Source of the DNA: Phialophora verrucosa
Taxonomy: Eukaryota > Ascomycota > Eurotiomycetes > Chaetothyriales > Herpotrichiellaceae
Length of the DNA: 64,000 bases
Direction: 5' to 3'
Assembly (NCBI GenBank): GCA_002099365.1
Contig: MSED01000005.1
Span: 310,001 to 374,000, forward strand
Position numbers and translations under genes: made by a program. Within the stretch, counting starts at the first letter, position 1. The number at the start of each line of letters is the position of its first letter. Positions 32,101-42,788 of this stretch are shown here, one piece after another. The notes beneath the pieces are model-generated. The model saw only the letters and a program-made list of their open reading frames with translations. It ran no database searches and was not told the DNA's origin.

Positions 32101-33486
32101 ACTAGACTCCCAGCTGTCAGAAGACTGGCCCCTGCTTACAGCCGCAAGGTCAGAAAGACCACGCCTCGACATTGAACACGAAAGACGCATACACGGGTTG
32201 AAAACTGCTCTGCCTAATGCCGTCGTCTCGACATGTAGCGGATCCGACCCTCAAGGATGTGCCAATTTTCAAGGTGATTGATCAATTTGAGCTCGAGCAC
32301 AATACTACCGGCACTGGGTCGTTTGTGCCGGGTAGTGCTGCAAGGTGATGGGATTGTCTCGGCGGCAACATGGATCAGCCCAATTGTGGCATCTCAGTCC
32401 TGTGTAACAAACAACTAGCCAGTACGAGGATTTGCCTGCACAAGTCACTCGACCGAAGCAATAGCAATACGGCAGCCCGTGTGACCACCCTTGGGCTGGA
32501 GTGTTTTCAGCCTCATCGCAATACGGCCGAGGCGTCGAGGCCCAAAATGATGGCTTCGACGCTACACGAGTGCGCCGACCTGACGGCGGCGACGACGATA
32601 GGACCACGCAAACTTGGTACGTAACTACGCCATGTCGATTGGTACAAATCGTTGCGGGAGATATGGTTCGCCACAGTGGTGGCTGGTGCCTGTTCGGAGG
32701 TTCGCAGACGTCCGAGGCGAGTTCAATTGCTGGCCGTCAACGCTCTCTGCGTGCACGCCGATGAGGAATGCCATCGTGGCTTAGACCTCTCACGCCTGGA
32801 CAAAGACTAGACATCCAGAGCCATCAAGAATCGATAACTGCTTTGACACCAATTCCAGAACCTGTTCGTAACGAGTGGTCAACAGAACTTCGGACGTGAG
32901 GCCATCCTTCCTGCCTGGGCTGCTGCCTTGCATGCCTCCAGCGCGTATTTTCAGTCACTGCGGAGAAGTATTCGCAAGGCCGTGGCAAATGCATGGAACA
33001 GATTCCGACGCGGTGCTTCAGACAAAACGCAGCCGCAGGGCGCCACAATACGAGTCAATGTCCCGACCTTCACCCACACGAAGCATGGTCGAACTGTTTC
33101 TAGAGTAGGAAACACGAGACGTCGATCGAACGAACTTCATCACACATATGAACAAATAAGTTGTTTTGAAGCCGAGGAAAACGCCGATTTGTTTGAATTG
33201 GATCGTCAACCAGAACTACCTGTTCACTGGCCTGGGGCGTCCGTCTCTGTTTCATTTCGATATTCTCAAGTTGTCTGAGACGCAATGCTTTACAAGCCTC
33301 AGTTCCAGCTAACCTCTCCAGCTCCGGGCCACTTCAGGATAGGTGATGGATGATTGGCTTTGGCGAGCACTGCCAGCCGCGTAAAAGGCCGAGGGATACG
33401 AACCTTCGCCTCCACCTCGCCACTATCAGTCAGGCAACAACACCAGGCAATACTATGTGACGCTCAGGTTCTCCATCGCGTTGCAG

Positions 33487-33855
33487 GTCATTAAGGCCCT
33501 CGCCGCGAGTTCGGATCAAGCAAAAGAATACGACGCGTATCCTGCGGGGCAGGCGGGATAGGCAACAGTCTTCCTGCCGTCTATTGCGATTGGCCCAAGT
33601 CACAACCTCGACGAGAAGGATTTGTCGCCGTCGCCACAGATCAAGGGCTTCTCTATGAGCGTCGACATCACGACTTTGACTACGGCTCAACCCTACGGCC
33701 CATCATTAATGACGCGGTCAGAGCTGCCTGGGACCAACGGATCTGGATCAAGACAATGTCACGACCGTCTTTGTACATATCGCGCCAAGGACAACCCAAT
33801 ACAGTATTCTTTGTGGGTTCTACGCCCTTTGGCACCACTTGTTTGAGCGCGGTCT
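33487..33855 (+). pseudogene. Possible gene relic of unknown family
   Basis: A plus-strand frame of about 123 codons is open here with no start codon near its beginning and an in-frame TAA just before it. It reads with natural-looking composition, for example GFVAVATDQGLLYE and RPIINDAVRAAWDQ, and ends PFGTTCLSAVF. A second frame across 33730-33870 looks equally protein-like (VTTVFVHIAPRTTQYS), as expected if a frameshift had occurred. I recognise no family. Random open frames of this length do occur, so this is a weak call. Confidence 0.25.
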
Positions 33856-34345
33856 TCAAAGCCGCTTGAGCTGAATATTTGAGTACTGAACATGCGCATT
33901 CTGGTGCCCGTGCTCATCTTCACCCGGACACAGACGAAGGTGAGTTTCCCTGCCGCAGAAAAAGGTACCATGGGTATTCTTCTTCGTGTTTGTTCCTATC
34001 ACTTTTCGTGCCTTGGTACCGGGGATCCTCTGCTTCCATTACAGTTGTGACCGCGATCGTGATAATGCCTGAGACTATTCGGCTCAGCGCTAAGACCTCA
34101 ACATATATTGAGTGCTTTCAATCTCAAAGTTCGGACTAAGGGGTGTCTATGAACAAACACTAGGAGCCAAGTCCTGTCCAGCTGTCCCGGATGGATGACT
34201 GATGAAAATGGACTGTATCCAGCTGGGTGTGAAAACAGTGTGTACAGTCTTGTGAACGTCCCGCCAAGTATGTGCCTGGCAACGCTGTCTGTATTGAGCG
34301 GAATGAAACTATCGCTAAGAGTCCAGTCCTAGATACAGTACTGCA

Positions 34346-34365
34346 CAATGCAATGCAATGCAATG
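34346..34365 (+). repeat. (CAATG)4 microsatellite
   Basis: Four perfect tandem copies of CAATG in the gene-poor region, between the possible relic and the first unknown paralogue. Confidence 0.9.
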
Positions 34366-34801
34366 CATCGTCGCCGGTCCATCCATGGTGCGTGCGCGCA
34401 CCAGCACGATCGGGCGCATCTCGTTGTGGCCATCGTATCGTGTTGCCGACCGTCGTAACCAAGAAGATCCTCCCCGCTCGGACGACCGCACTCCATCGTC
34501 GACAGCAGAATCTAGTGATGGTAATGTCGTTGGTGCGAGGACGACGCCAATAGTTCTTCGGCTTTAGTAGGCGATACAATGCAGCTGACGTCGTGTCGTG
34601 CCATGGTTATTGTAGTTGTGTGCGGCGATGTATGTAATCTTCCTTGACTGCTGTGTTGCACTTGTGAGCCGCTGCCGCTGTCGGTTTCGCCATCGCTACC
34701 TATCGCATGTCAGTTATGCGGTCTTGTACATTCTGTTCAGGGGAACCGCTCTCTCACCCATTGCTGTTATCGTTCTAGTTGATCGCCGCCTGAGCCTGTG
34801 G

Positions 34802-35227
34802 CTACGGTTGCGGCTGAGCCGTTCTGGGCACGGCGCGTTGCTGCTGCGGTCTCGGAGGCCGTGTTCTTGACGTGGCATACCAGACCATGGCGTGGATTGC
34901 CTTCTCTCGGACGAAGTGAGTCTCTTCCGGACCATTGCAGGTCATGCCAAACACTTCGGGATACATGGTGCTGACTTCGGCGGTCGTGTCTTCACGCCGC
35001 TTTTGCCCTTCCTTGGTGCGCAGGTTGGTCGGGCCGTCCCGTTTCCAGATCCGGACGACTTGTTCCATGATCTGTCTGACCTTCTGGGCCGGGACGCCTA
35101 GGAGACCAAGGGCGGTGATGATGCGGCCTTTGTTTCGGAGGTACGGCGACCGGGCGTTGCGGTCGTTGCAGAGACGGAAGAAGGCTTCGGATCTCTGCAC
35201 GGTGATTTGGGCTGGGGTGGTGGACAT
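34802..35227 (-). CDS. Unknown protein, short paralogue of the downstream-numbered neighbour
   Basis: A 141-aa single-exon frame starting at the ATG read from 35227. I do not recognise the family. Its first 115 residues align by eye with the N-terminal domain of the protein at 35784-36593: both have an EAxF start, a helix ending ALGLLGV, then an IWxRxGPxNL block, KRRED, EVFGM and an FxREKA tail. The shared spacing over about 100 residues argues that both are real genes from a duplication. This copy then diverges into a Pro/Arg/Gln-rich end and lacks the neighbour's C-terminal 150 residues. It is probably an alpha-helical soluble domain. A function cannot be proposed. Confidence 0.6.
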   Translation of the reverse strand: MSTTPAQITVQRSEAFFRLCNDRNARSPYLRNKGRIITALGLLGVPAQKVRQIMEQVVRIWKRDGPTNLRTKEGQKRREDTTAEVSTMYPEVFGMTCNGPEETHFVREKAIHAMVWYATSRTRPPRPQQQRAVPRTAQPQP

Positions 35228-35783
35228 TGTGCTTGGTCGACGACACTCACAGCTGGACTGGGTGAGGGATGTGTATGGGTGGCAGCGGATCGAAGCTCGT
35301 AGTGAGGGAGGCTTTGTCTGCGGCCGTCAAGAGCTGGCGTTGCTGAACGTTGGACTGGGGTGCTTTCAAAATTGCTGATGGCGGACGTCTTCTGGGGATA
35401 GATCAACAGTGTTCGTCATGGGGAAGGCGTGCCTTTATACCCTGTGCAGTGTGGAGGGACGCGATGAGAATCGGCGGTCACACCTGCAAAGCGGAGCCAT
35501 CACCGGGGAGCTTCACTCGGAGCGTCACCTGGAAGAGTCACCTTGACGGAACGATGAATCCGTCTGGTGAATCCAAGGTCGACCGCGGACAATATCACTA
35601 ACGTAGTTACACTGGCTGTGGTCCGGAATGCTCTAGTGACGGTAGTGTCGAGAACTCAGGTTGGAGCACATAGCCTCCAGAGGTGAAACGATGGTTCGCA
35701 TTGTAACAGCTATTGTCTCCGCCGTGACTGATGTCTTGCTATTGTTCCTTGCTCACACCCGCTGTCTTCAATATGTCTTTCCA
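35228..35783. promoter_or_regulatory. Spacer between the tandem paralogues
   Basis: 556 bp upstream of the short paralogue and downstream of the long one. It presumably holds the promoter of the short copy; no coding frame is supported. Confidence 0.45.
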
Positions 35784-36593
35784 TTACCCTCGTAATGGTA
35801 GTCTTACGAGCTGTAAGGTTAAGTCTGGCTCGGGGTCCTCGTTGTCAATGGCGTATAGGTAGAAGGTCTCTGTTGTATGGTGACTCTGACACCAACCTTC
35901 GAAAACGCGATCCAGGTCATCTTGGCTGTGGATATAAGTGTTGACACCGTCATCGGCAACGTGTATGAACACTAGCTTCAACCCCGGCCACACTTTGAGT
36001 GGAGACCGGGTGCTCAAGAAGAGCTTCGCCTCGATTTCGCTGAGGCTCGGTGCCCCAGCACCAGGAGTGAGGACGTTCTCCGTCTTGAGCAGCTCGACCC
36101 CTTGGATGGCCGAGTAGACTCTGATGAGGAGACTTGGCCGGTAGGAGCCAGCCTCCGTTGTGTTTGTCGCTGTAGCCGACGTATCCGAGGCACCTTGTGC
36201 GTTGTTGGCAACCCTGGCCTCCCACTCTTTCTGCATCCTTCGCAGCTCATTGTTGACGAATGCAAAGATTGCATTTGGCGCCTTCTCCCGTAAGAACTTC
36301 TCCTCTTCCTCGCCGGCACTAGCCATCCCAAACACCTCTGCATGCTGTGCACGGAGCTCGGAAACGGCATCTTCGCGTCGCTTGCGTAGGTCGGCTGAGT
36401 TCCGATTGAGACTGAGGTTGGCTGGGCCCTCACGATCCCAGATTTCAGTGGCCGTAGTGATGATTTCGTCTACGTGGTCGTCGGTGACACCCAGAAGCCC
36501 CAGCGCACGTTCTATGGTCCGTCTCGTCCTGAGGAAGTCTGACGTGGCCATGTACTTGAACCAGGCTTCAGTTCTCACCGGTGCTGGTGCCAT
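35784..36593 (-). CDS. Unknown protein, long tandem paralogue
   Basis: A 269-aa single-exon frame from the ATG read at 36593. The N-terminal 110 residues match the short copy at 34802-35227 (shared ALGLLGV, GPxNL, KRRED, EVFGM, FxREKA). After a linker rich in Ala/Thr/Asn a second region follows (SYRPSLLIRVYSAIQG, LKVWPGLKLVFIHVAD, ETFYLYAID) that looks like an alpha/beta domain of its own. I recognise neither part. No signal peptide or membrane segment is visible, so the protein is probably cytosolic or nuclear. Same strand and adjacent position indicate tandem duplication followed by loss or gain of the C-terminal domain. The GH5 gene ends 318 bp from its start codon. Confidence 0.65.
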   Translation of the reverse strand: MAPAPVRTEAWFKYMATSDFLRTRRTIERALGLLGVTDDHVDEIITTATEIWDREGPANLSLNRNSADLRKRREDAVSELRAQHAEVFGMASAGEEEEKFLREKAPNAIFAFVNNELRRMQKEWEARVANNAQGASDTSATATNTTEAGSYRPSLLIRVYSAIQGVELLKTENVLTPGAGAPSLSEIEAKLFLSTRSPLKVWPGLKLVFIHVADDGVNTYIHSQDDLDRVFEGWCQSHHTTETFYLYAIDNEDPEPDLTLQLVRLPLRG

Positions 36594-36911
36594 TGTGTTG
36601 GAATATTAGGGGGATCAGGGGCGATTGTGGGTCGGACAGAGACGAGCTGGTGCGTCGCGAGAGTAGCAAATGATAGTGTGCTCGCGGAGAGGCAATTGTT
36701 GTTAGGTGTCTCAGAAAGGCCAGGACCGCGAGTTGCAGACTGCACGGTGTATTCAAATAAAGTGAAAGTCGTGCGCAGGTCGACTGCCAAGGTTGGTGAG
36801 TTACGCGATGACCGGTGAAGGGTGAGGCACAAAGCAAGACCGTGGACAAAGTTGACTGTCGTCACATCACCCTGCTTCTCAGACACAAGAAACAGATAGT
36901 CTGTCGTTCCC
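36594..36911. promoter_or_regulatory. Short spacer upstream of the long paralogue
   Basis: 318 bp between the start codon of the unknown 269-aa protein and the GH5 stop codon, both on the minus strand. No gene is seen. Confidence 0.45.
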
Positions 36912-38948
36912 TCACTCATGAACGACAGCTCCGAAGTCTCTCACAGCCCGGCGGAACCCGTGCTCGAATTCCCAGCCGAAAGGGCACCTTTGAGCATCTG
37001 CGACACCAGCTTCACGCATGCGTTTGAGTATCCACAGGTCCAAGGCGCCGATAAAGTCGGCCCCGACAGTTGCATTGCGATCCACAGTACCACTTCGAAG
37101 AGCGGAAGGAACAAATCGATCAAGCCGGGCTGCGAAGAAAAGTCGAGCGTCACTCCATCCTAGATTCCAGCCATCAGCGTACCGCCAATGCTCGAAGGGG
37201 GCTCCAGGATTTGTGCCATTCCAGTATCCGCTATGTTCATTGGAAGCACCTTCGAGGAGCAAACCTTTCCTTGCATCCGCTTGGGCGAGCTTGTCGGTGA
37301 TGTCTCCAACAGTCAGGTTGAATATTCGGGGCGGCGCGATCTGACCGTTGTCGGTCGAAGCCTTGAATCCCCACTCCCAACCAGGCATCCATTCCATCTT
37401 GAACATCCAGAAAGCCGATCCGCAAGCTTTGGTCTGCCATGTCTGGCTCTGAGCAAGTCCAAACTGCTTCATCAGGTCATCTTTCTGATCAGCGGGAGCT
37501 TTGTCCCAGGTTTGGGGAGCCAACGCGAGGCTGTACTCGCCAATGTACACTGCCACAGCGGCTTGGTGTGAGAAGACATCCCCAACGAGGCTGGAATTCA
37601 GTTCGGGCAGCTCAGTCTTGACTTGTTCGATGATTTGGAAGGGCGAGCGGGAGGTATCCTTCTCATCAAACGTCCAGTACTTGTGTGTGTCCACAATTAC
37701 CGGGCACTTTGGTGGAAGACCGGGGTTGTTATACGCTCGAGTGAAGGCCACTGCACGCCCTAGGTCCCAGCCATCACTAATGTATATCGGCAGCGAGGCA
37801 TCAATGGCCGATATTCTCTGAATCATGTCGTTGTACCATTCGTACATACCAGGCGGATCGATGATGGCTTCATTGCAAAGTTGAACCCCAATGACACCAG
37901 CCAGTTGTGGATCTCGAGCTGTCTCATCGGCGATGAAAAGAAGGCACCTAGTGGCAAGGTCGAGGAAGAAGCCGTTGCCCCAGAGTTCAGCCTTACCACT
38001 GCTCGTGCCGGAGTGAGTCTCATGATTGGCACCACCCGGCACCCCGTGCAGGTCGATGAGGACGCCAATACCGTGCTCAAAGCAGCGGCATATGAGACGT
38101 TTAACCACCGACCAGGCGTTGACATATACTTCGGAGGGTGGCCCACCAAAGGCTGTATGGGCACAAAAGGCTGGCCCGAGGGTGAAATAGCCTATTGGCA
38201 GACGGATGGAATTGCAATGAGCAGAGTTGATAAGCCAGTCAAAGTCTGCGTCTGTGAGTGCGTTGTTCCAGTGAGTCTCCCATTTCTGACGAGTGGCATC
38301 CACGCCGCGGAATTTGATCGACCTGAGCAGGTGAAGGGTGAATGGACGGACAGGACGATACGGAGCGCAAAGACTCACGCAGTGATGGCGTCTAACTCGC
38401 TACTCCCTGCGACGCCCTCATCATACATTCCCCCAAAAAGCCATTGTTCAAGGATGAAAATACTGCCAAGATTGCAGCCATGTTGGTAGCGGTAGCGAAA
38501 GATGTCCCTCGGCGTCGGCTGGGCGAGTTGAAGAGACGGAATTGGGTGTTGTTGTTGTCCACCAAACGAGGGGCCTGGTTGCTGTTGTTGCGGCCCAGGT
38601 GGTGGAGGTAACGCTGGGTCGAATGCCTGGTAAGTCCAACGTGTTGCAGAGCGAGAAATGAAAAGTATGTCGTCGATTCACGTATCTGCGTCGCCGACCC
38701 CTTCTTGCTTTTGATCTTGGAGCAGGCGGAAGGGAAGGTGATGATGGAGATGGTCCACATAAATCTCATGCTCTTTCTGTGTCTGTGCAACTCCAACGGC
38801 CAGCAAGACCAAATTGTTGCAGGCAGACAACACAAACCAAAAGCCAGCAAGCAAGAAAGCAATCAGAGCAAGACGTACCCATCGAGTCATCCTTCCCACC
38901 TACCACGTCCTTGACCTCCTGGAAGGCCTTTTTGAAAGCTTTCCTCAT
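36912..38948 (-). CDS. GH5 glycoside hydrolase, exo-1,3-beta-glucanase type
   Basis: A glucan hydrolase of family GH5. Main exon 36912-38322 and preceding exon 38379-38626 join by a 56-nt intron to read AITASIKFRGVDATRQKWETHW. Upstream residues RYRYQHGCNLGSIF and LEQW match the domain start, preceded by a Pro/Gln-rich linker. Catalytic glutamates are visible: the acid/base in QLCNEAI and the nucleophile in YIGEYSLAL; SIRLPIGYF and DLHGVPG also fit. The first exon is tentative: 38904-38948 (starting MRKAFKKAF) joined by a 277-nt intron with a GTAGGT donor is in phase and gives 567 aa; another donor 25 nt on is not in phase. No signal peptide is evident, so the enzyme may be intracellular or non-classically exported, as in the related linker-bearing fungal proteins. 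Confidence 0.85.
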
Positions 38949-39512
38949 TTTGGCTGGTGACGCTATGCTATGCTCTATGCTGCAAGCAATCTATTTGAAT
39001 GGTGAGGGGGGGACCGAAGAGCAAATGTTCGAACGAAGTACTTGGGACAGGTTAGCAAGAGGATTGTTTCGCGACACTCGGACCTCTTATTGTGAACAGG
39101 CGCCAAGCCCGGAATATCGCCCATGACGAAGCGCCTAGGCGCTTGTCCCGGCACGGCAAGGTTAGGCGGTCGGTGCGGCCCCGCGGCTGCCCGAGCTTTA
39201 ATAATGTGGCCCTCAAACACCTCGCTGGAGGGCGAGGAATTCTGAGTTCGTGCTCATGATCGTTGCCGCGGCTGGTGCCCTGCTTCTGAGACTGTGGCGC
39301 AGTGACCAAGTAAAAGGTGATGTAGGAGAACACGAGAATGCTGTGTTGGGTGCCTGCACATATTGAGTAGTCGTCTGGACTATTCAATGCGGCCGGTCCG
39401 CGAGATGTCAAGGGTGTCAACAGGACGAGTGGCTCTGGGTAGTCATCCGACTTGGCTTTGATGTGCCGCTGAGATCCTGGAGGGGGATATGCATCCTCCA
39501 AGGACCGTCCGT
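38949..39512. other. Intergenic, GH5 promoter region
   Basis: 564 bp between the tentative GH5 start and the 3' end of the TF-domain gene, both minus strand. No supported gene. Confidence 0.45.
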
Positions 39513-41624
39513 TCATGAGCCCATCCACGTTGCATAGTTGTCCTGGCCCACCCAAAAAGGGATATCGAACCCCTTTAGAGGGTCAAGCCCGTCGTTGGGA
39601 AACATGGGCAGCTCAGTTCCTAAATCCATGCCAATGCCTAGTCCGAGCCACGAGTTCCCAAGCATGGCTTCAGGATAGGGTGTTGGCTGCGCACCATTTG
39701 TGTCTAATAAGGGAGTTTCACACGGGGCTGGAACGTCATGGATGTTCGAAGCTTGCTGGTTCTGATCCTGTGTGGGGACATTTGGCGGCGACATATCCCC
39801 CGAGCTGAGGGGCTGAGCCGTCGACGGATGGACCGATGGTACCGGGTGCTCACGGGCTGATGATGATAATGGGAGGCGTTGACCGGATTGATGAACAGAT
39901 GCCTGCCCCGTAGATTGATCCATGCGGGTTTCGTCCAAGGTCGAGCGAAGGTCTCGAATCGCGACAGCGCACGCTGTGGGCCAGACGTTGCCCCTTGCCG
40001 CCAGGGTGGTCAACACGTGTAGGGCTCGATCCGTGTTCCTATCGCTCGCGACGTCAGTGACCGGACTGCTGTATAATCCTCAAATATTAGGGACCTACCG
40101 GACTGCAACATTGTAATCAATCTCCGACTCCAGTGCGGCGTACAAGATGATGAAAGCGCTCATCCAGATCGACCATGTGAACGAGGGCCAAAACATCGGA
40201 AAATGGGGTTTTCGAGTATGATCGGGTGAGTTGTACGCAGGCACTACCGGATGAGCAACGGTATTCAGCGCTTTGATGATCGACTTGGAAGCCGAGATGC
40301 AGGACTGCAAGGCAGCAGCGTAATTCGCGCTGTTCTTCGAGGCTGCCAGCAAAGGACGATTGAGCGAGATGACGGATTCGTATTTGAGCACTTTCAAGAC
40401 CGTCCGATGAAGATCCGACAACGGCGTCTCATGCAATTCAGCCTGCTCGATGGAATCCTCGACTTGATTCCACCATTGCGTGAGTTTTGCGTTGATCAGG
40501 ACGGCCTTGTCCCAGCCTTCTGCTCGTTGTTCTACCCTCTTATTCCGAAGTTCCATTATGAGGCCCCTGATCTCTGCGTGCTTCGCTATCAGCGTCAGTA
40601 GCCTGAGACGGTCGTCTTGCTGTGGCGAGGCATTGGGCGAAGGGCTGTCCGGCCTCGACTTTAAGCCATCGCCTCGTTGGGGGGTATGGATCTCATTGTC
40701 CGGATAGCATACGTCCACGTCATCATCGCGGAGCGTCAATGGAAGACCCAATGCCTGGCAGATGTGTCGATCAATGCAGTATATCGACCAGAAGAGGCGT
40801 CTCCGGAGCTGCTGCTCTTCCGGCTTGAAGGACGCGAACCGTGCAGGACAGCGATGCAGGCCCAGCTGGAACGACACCCTGATTATCAGGCCACCAAGTC
40901 TCGAGGCGGCATTCAGGCGCAGCATGGACACCAGAAAGAGTTGCACACATACGGCAGCCTGCAGTGCCTGGATGGTGGCTGGTTTCGAGATCATCGCATG
41001 GACGCTGTTGAGTGCCTCTTCGAACGAGGTAAAGACCAAAAACCTGGGGACAGGTCTGCTGACCGTGTTTGTCTGGCGCCGGTCCGCCAGGGCAATGGAG
41101 ACAATGGCCTTGATGACCGTAAGGTCGAAGGCGCTTACCGCGGCGATGTCATGATGGACCAGGGCCTCGAATTTCTCCAGAATGCTCGGAGCGTGAAGGA
41201 AGGGGAACGGCGGATGCCAAACGTCAAAGTAGCTGCTGGTCCAGTCAAGCAGATCATCAAAGGTGACAGCGGTCGTCGGCGAAGCTGCTTGCAACTCAAC
41301 TTCATGGGGCTGCCACAGCGGTTTGGATGGCCCACTATCAGGGCCGCTGTTGAGTTTGTCGTCCTCTCCAGGGACTATATTGCTCTCGGGCGTCTCGCCT
41401 GGGAGGTTTCTGGAGCTTGCCCTCGCGTTCAGGGCACCGTAGACGGAACGAATGAAGTGTATGCCACTGGCGCTCCCGACAAAACTGGCAGAATCCCGAC
41501 CGGAGCCATCTCGCATGAAGCCCACTTCAATTGACGGATTCAACCGTGGCCGCTTGGTGGGCCGATTCTCCTCGACGCCGTCATTGTCATTCGGCGTAGC
41601 AGTCATGCGATGCGACGAATCCAT
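39513..41624 (-). CDS. Fungal-specific transcription factor domain protein lacking a zinc cluster
   Basis: A 683-aa protein from exons 40099-41624 and 39513-40038 (60-nt intron; the junction reads AVRNTDRALHV). The first 35 residues contain RPTKRPRL, a likely nuclear signal, but no Zn2Cys6 motif. Then SFVGSASGIHFIRSVY and, from about residue 125, the middle homology region: FDVWHPPFPFLH, ASRLGGLIIRVSFQLGLHR and RRRLFWSIYCIDRHICQALG with its usual aromatic and basic positions. The C-terminus is acidic, Pro/Gln-rich and could activate transcription. Most relatives carry an N-terminal zinc cluster; here only 234 bp lie between its ATG and the start of a divergent gene that encodes a zinc cluster alone. 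The pair may be a split regulator, or this protein may act as a partner without binding DNA itself. Confidence 0.87.
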
Positions 41625-41858
41625 TGCCGATGGTCACCGTGAAGCAGGAGGGAACTCCCTCTTGACCTGAAGGGAGACAGACGGTCGACATGCCGAGGCA
41701 GCACGGGAAGCTGTGCCGACGGCTTCCACGCCTGGAGGAAACTATGTCCGGGGGCGCCTATGAATAAACCTCCCAGGCTTCCCAGGCATCCCGCGCACCT
41801 CGCCGGACAAAGTCTTCTTCCAACCCACAGTCATCACCCACCACCCACCATCGTCACG
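41625..41858. promoter_or_regulatory. Shared promoter of the head-to-head regulator pair
   Basis: 234 bp between the start codons of the TF-domain protein (minus) and the zinc-cluster protein (plus). The space is too small for another DNA-binding exon and should drive both genes. Confidence 0.6.
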
Positions 41859-42788
41859 ATGGCCAGTCCACCTACCGCTCAAGCAACGCCAACACCCATT
41901 TCATGTGAATCATGCCGGAGTAGAAAGTGCAAGGTCAGCTTTCCTCCGGTTGGAGGTGACAGGAAGAACTTCGTACTGATTGCCCACCAGTGCGACAAGA
42001 AACAGTGAAGCTCAACGGCGCCCGAGTTGTTGACACGCGACTAACGTCTGCTCCTAAGGCCAGCATGCACCCAATGCCTTAGCGCGGGTGCTGTATGCAC
42101 ATATCCAGAGAACAACAAACGGTAGGTCCTGTCGCTCAAGGATGTAGGAAGAGTGGAGTGTCGTTGACGTGAGAGTGCCTGGTCGCCTACCTACAGTGGA
42201 TTCCCACCTGGATACATCGGAGGCCTTGAGAAGCGGCTTCTCGAGACTGAGCTCGCGCTATTCGATACCCTGATGTTACTCTCCCGCTACGAGTACGAGG
42301 GCCGACAACATTCACCACCTGAAAGGGATAGCGGCATCCAGTTTCTCAATGGACATGCCTCGTCAATATCGAGCCAACTGCTCGCAAGCCACGCCTCACG
42401 CCAAGCGAAGGAATCTAGATTGGAGGAGTGGGCTCGGCTACCGCTCGCATCTGAAGCGCAAAGGATGAAATGGATCGAGAGGAAGAGGATGGATTTTGAA
42501 ACCCTGGCTTCCGCAAAACCATTGTCGGGCCCACCGGAGTCCCTACAGGAGGAGCAGTCGCAATTCCTGCCATCCGCTACCGTCAATGCTGCTCGGCCGC
42601 TGCGGATGTCTAGCTCGGGCTCTCCTGCTGGCGGAACGTTAGAGCCCTCACCACCACATCACTTGCAGACACCCAGTCAAGAACGGGTCCATCGAGTTGA
42701 ACAACATCAGGGTTTGGCCGCACCGACAACGGAGAGCACCAATCGAGCCCAGCAACTTTCGTCCACGCATTGGCGCCGGTTCTTCTGA
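41859..42788 (+). CDS. Zn2Cys6 zinc-cluster protein without the fungal TF domain
   Basis: A 247-aa protein from four exons: 41859-41933, 41991-42004, 42059-42121 and 42197-42788. The 14-nt second exon lies inside the zinc cluster and carries its third cysteine. The six ligands are Cys16, 19, 26, 33, 36 and 43 (C-x2-C-x6-C-x6-C-x2-C-x6-C), with an extra Cys24, and RSRKCKC supplies the basic face. Next come a linker (GFPPGYIGG) and a short heptad-like helix (LEKRLLETELALFDTLM) suited to dimerisation. The remaining 180 residues are polar and contain no middle homology region; the chain ends in a basic STHWRRFF. It is transcribed away from the TF-domain protein, so the two may be halves of one regulatory unit. 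Natural small zinc-cluster proteins also exist, so the split is inference. Confidence 0.85.

Larger units (their letters stand above)
29149..34801. other. 5.65-kb gene-poor region
   Basis: The largest gap in the window. Many frames of 60-170 codons occur on both strands, but they overlap each other, lack family motifs and do not join by consensus introns. Composition is not strongly AT-biased, so heavy RIP is not obvious, and I see no terminal repeats or transposase motifs. The right third (about 32.9-33.9 kb) has coding-like stretches listed separately. The left 300 bp is the DnaJ promoter. Confidence 0.5.

Noticed and set aside
29149..34801. Transposable element filling the gene-poor gap
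   Set aside because: I found no terminal repeats, target-site duplications or transposase/reverse-transcriptase motifs by eye.
37881..38489. 202-codon plus-strand frame
   Set aside because: It is antisense to the GH5 gene, whose catalytic motifs are clear.
40677..41534. 285-codon plus-strand frame
   Set aside because: It lies opposite the fungal TF-domain gene and has no recognisable domain.
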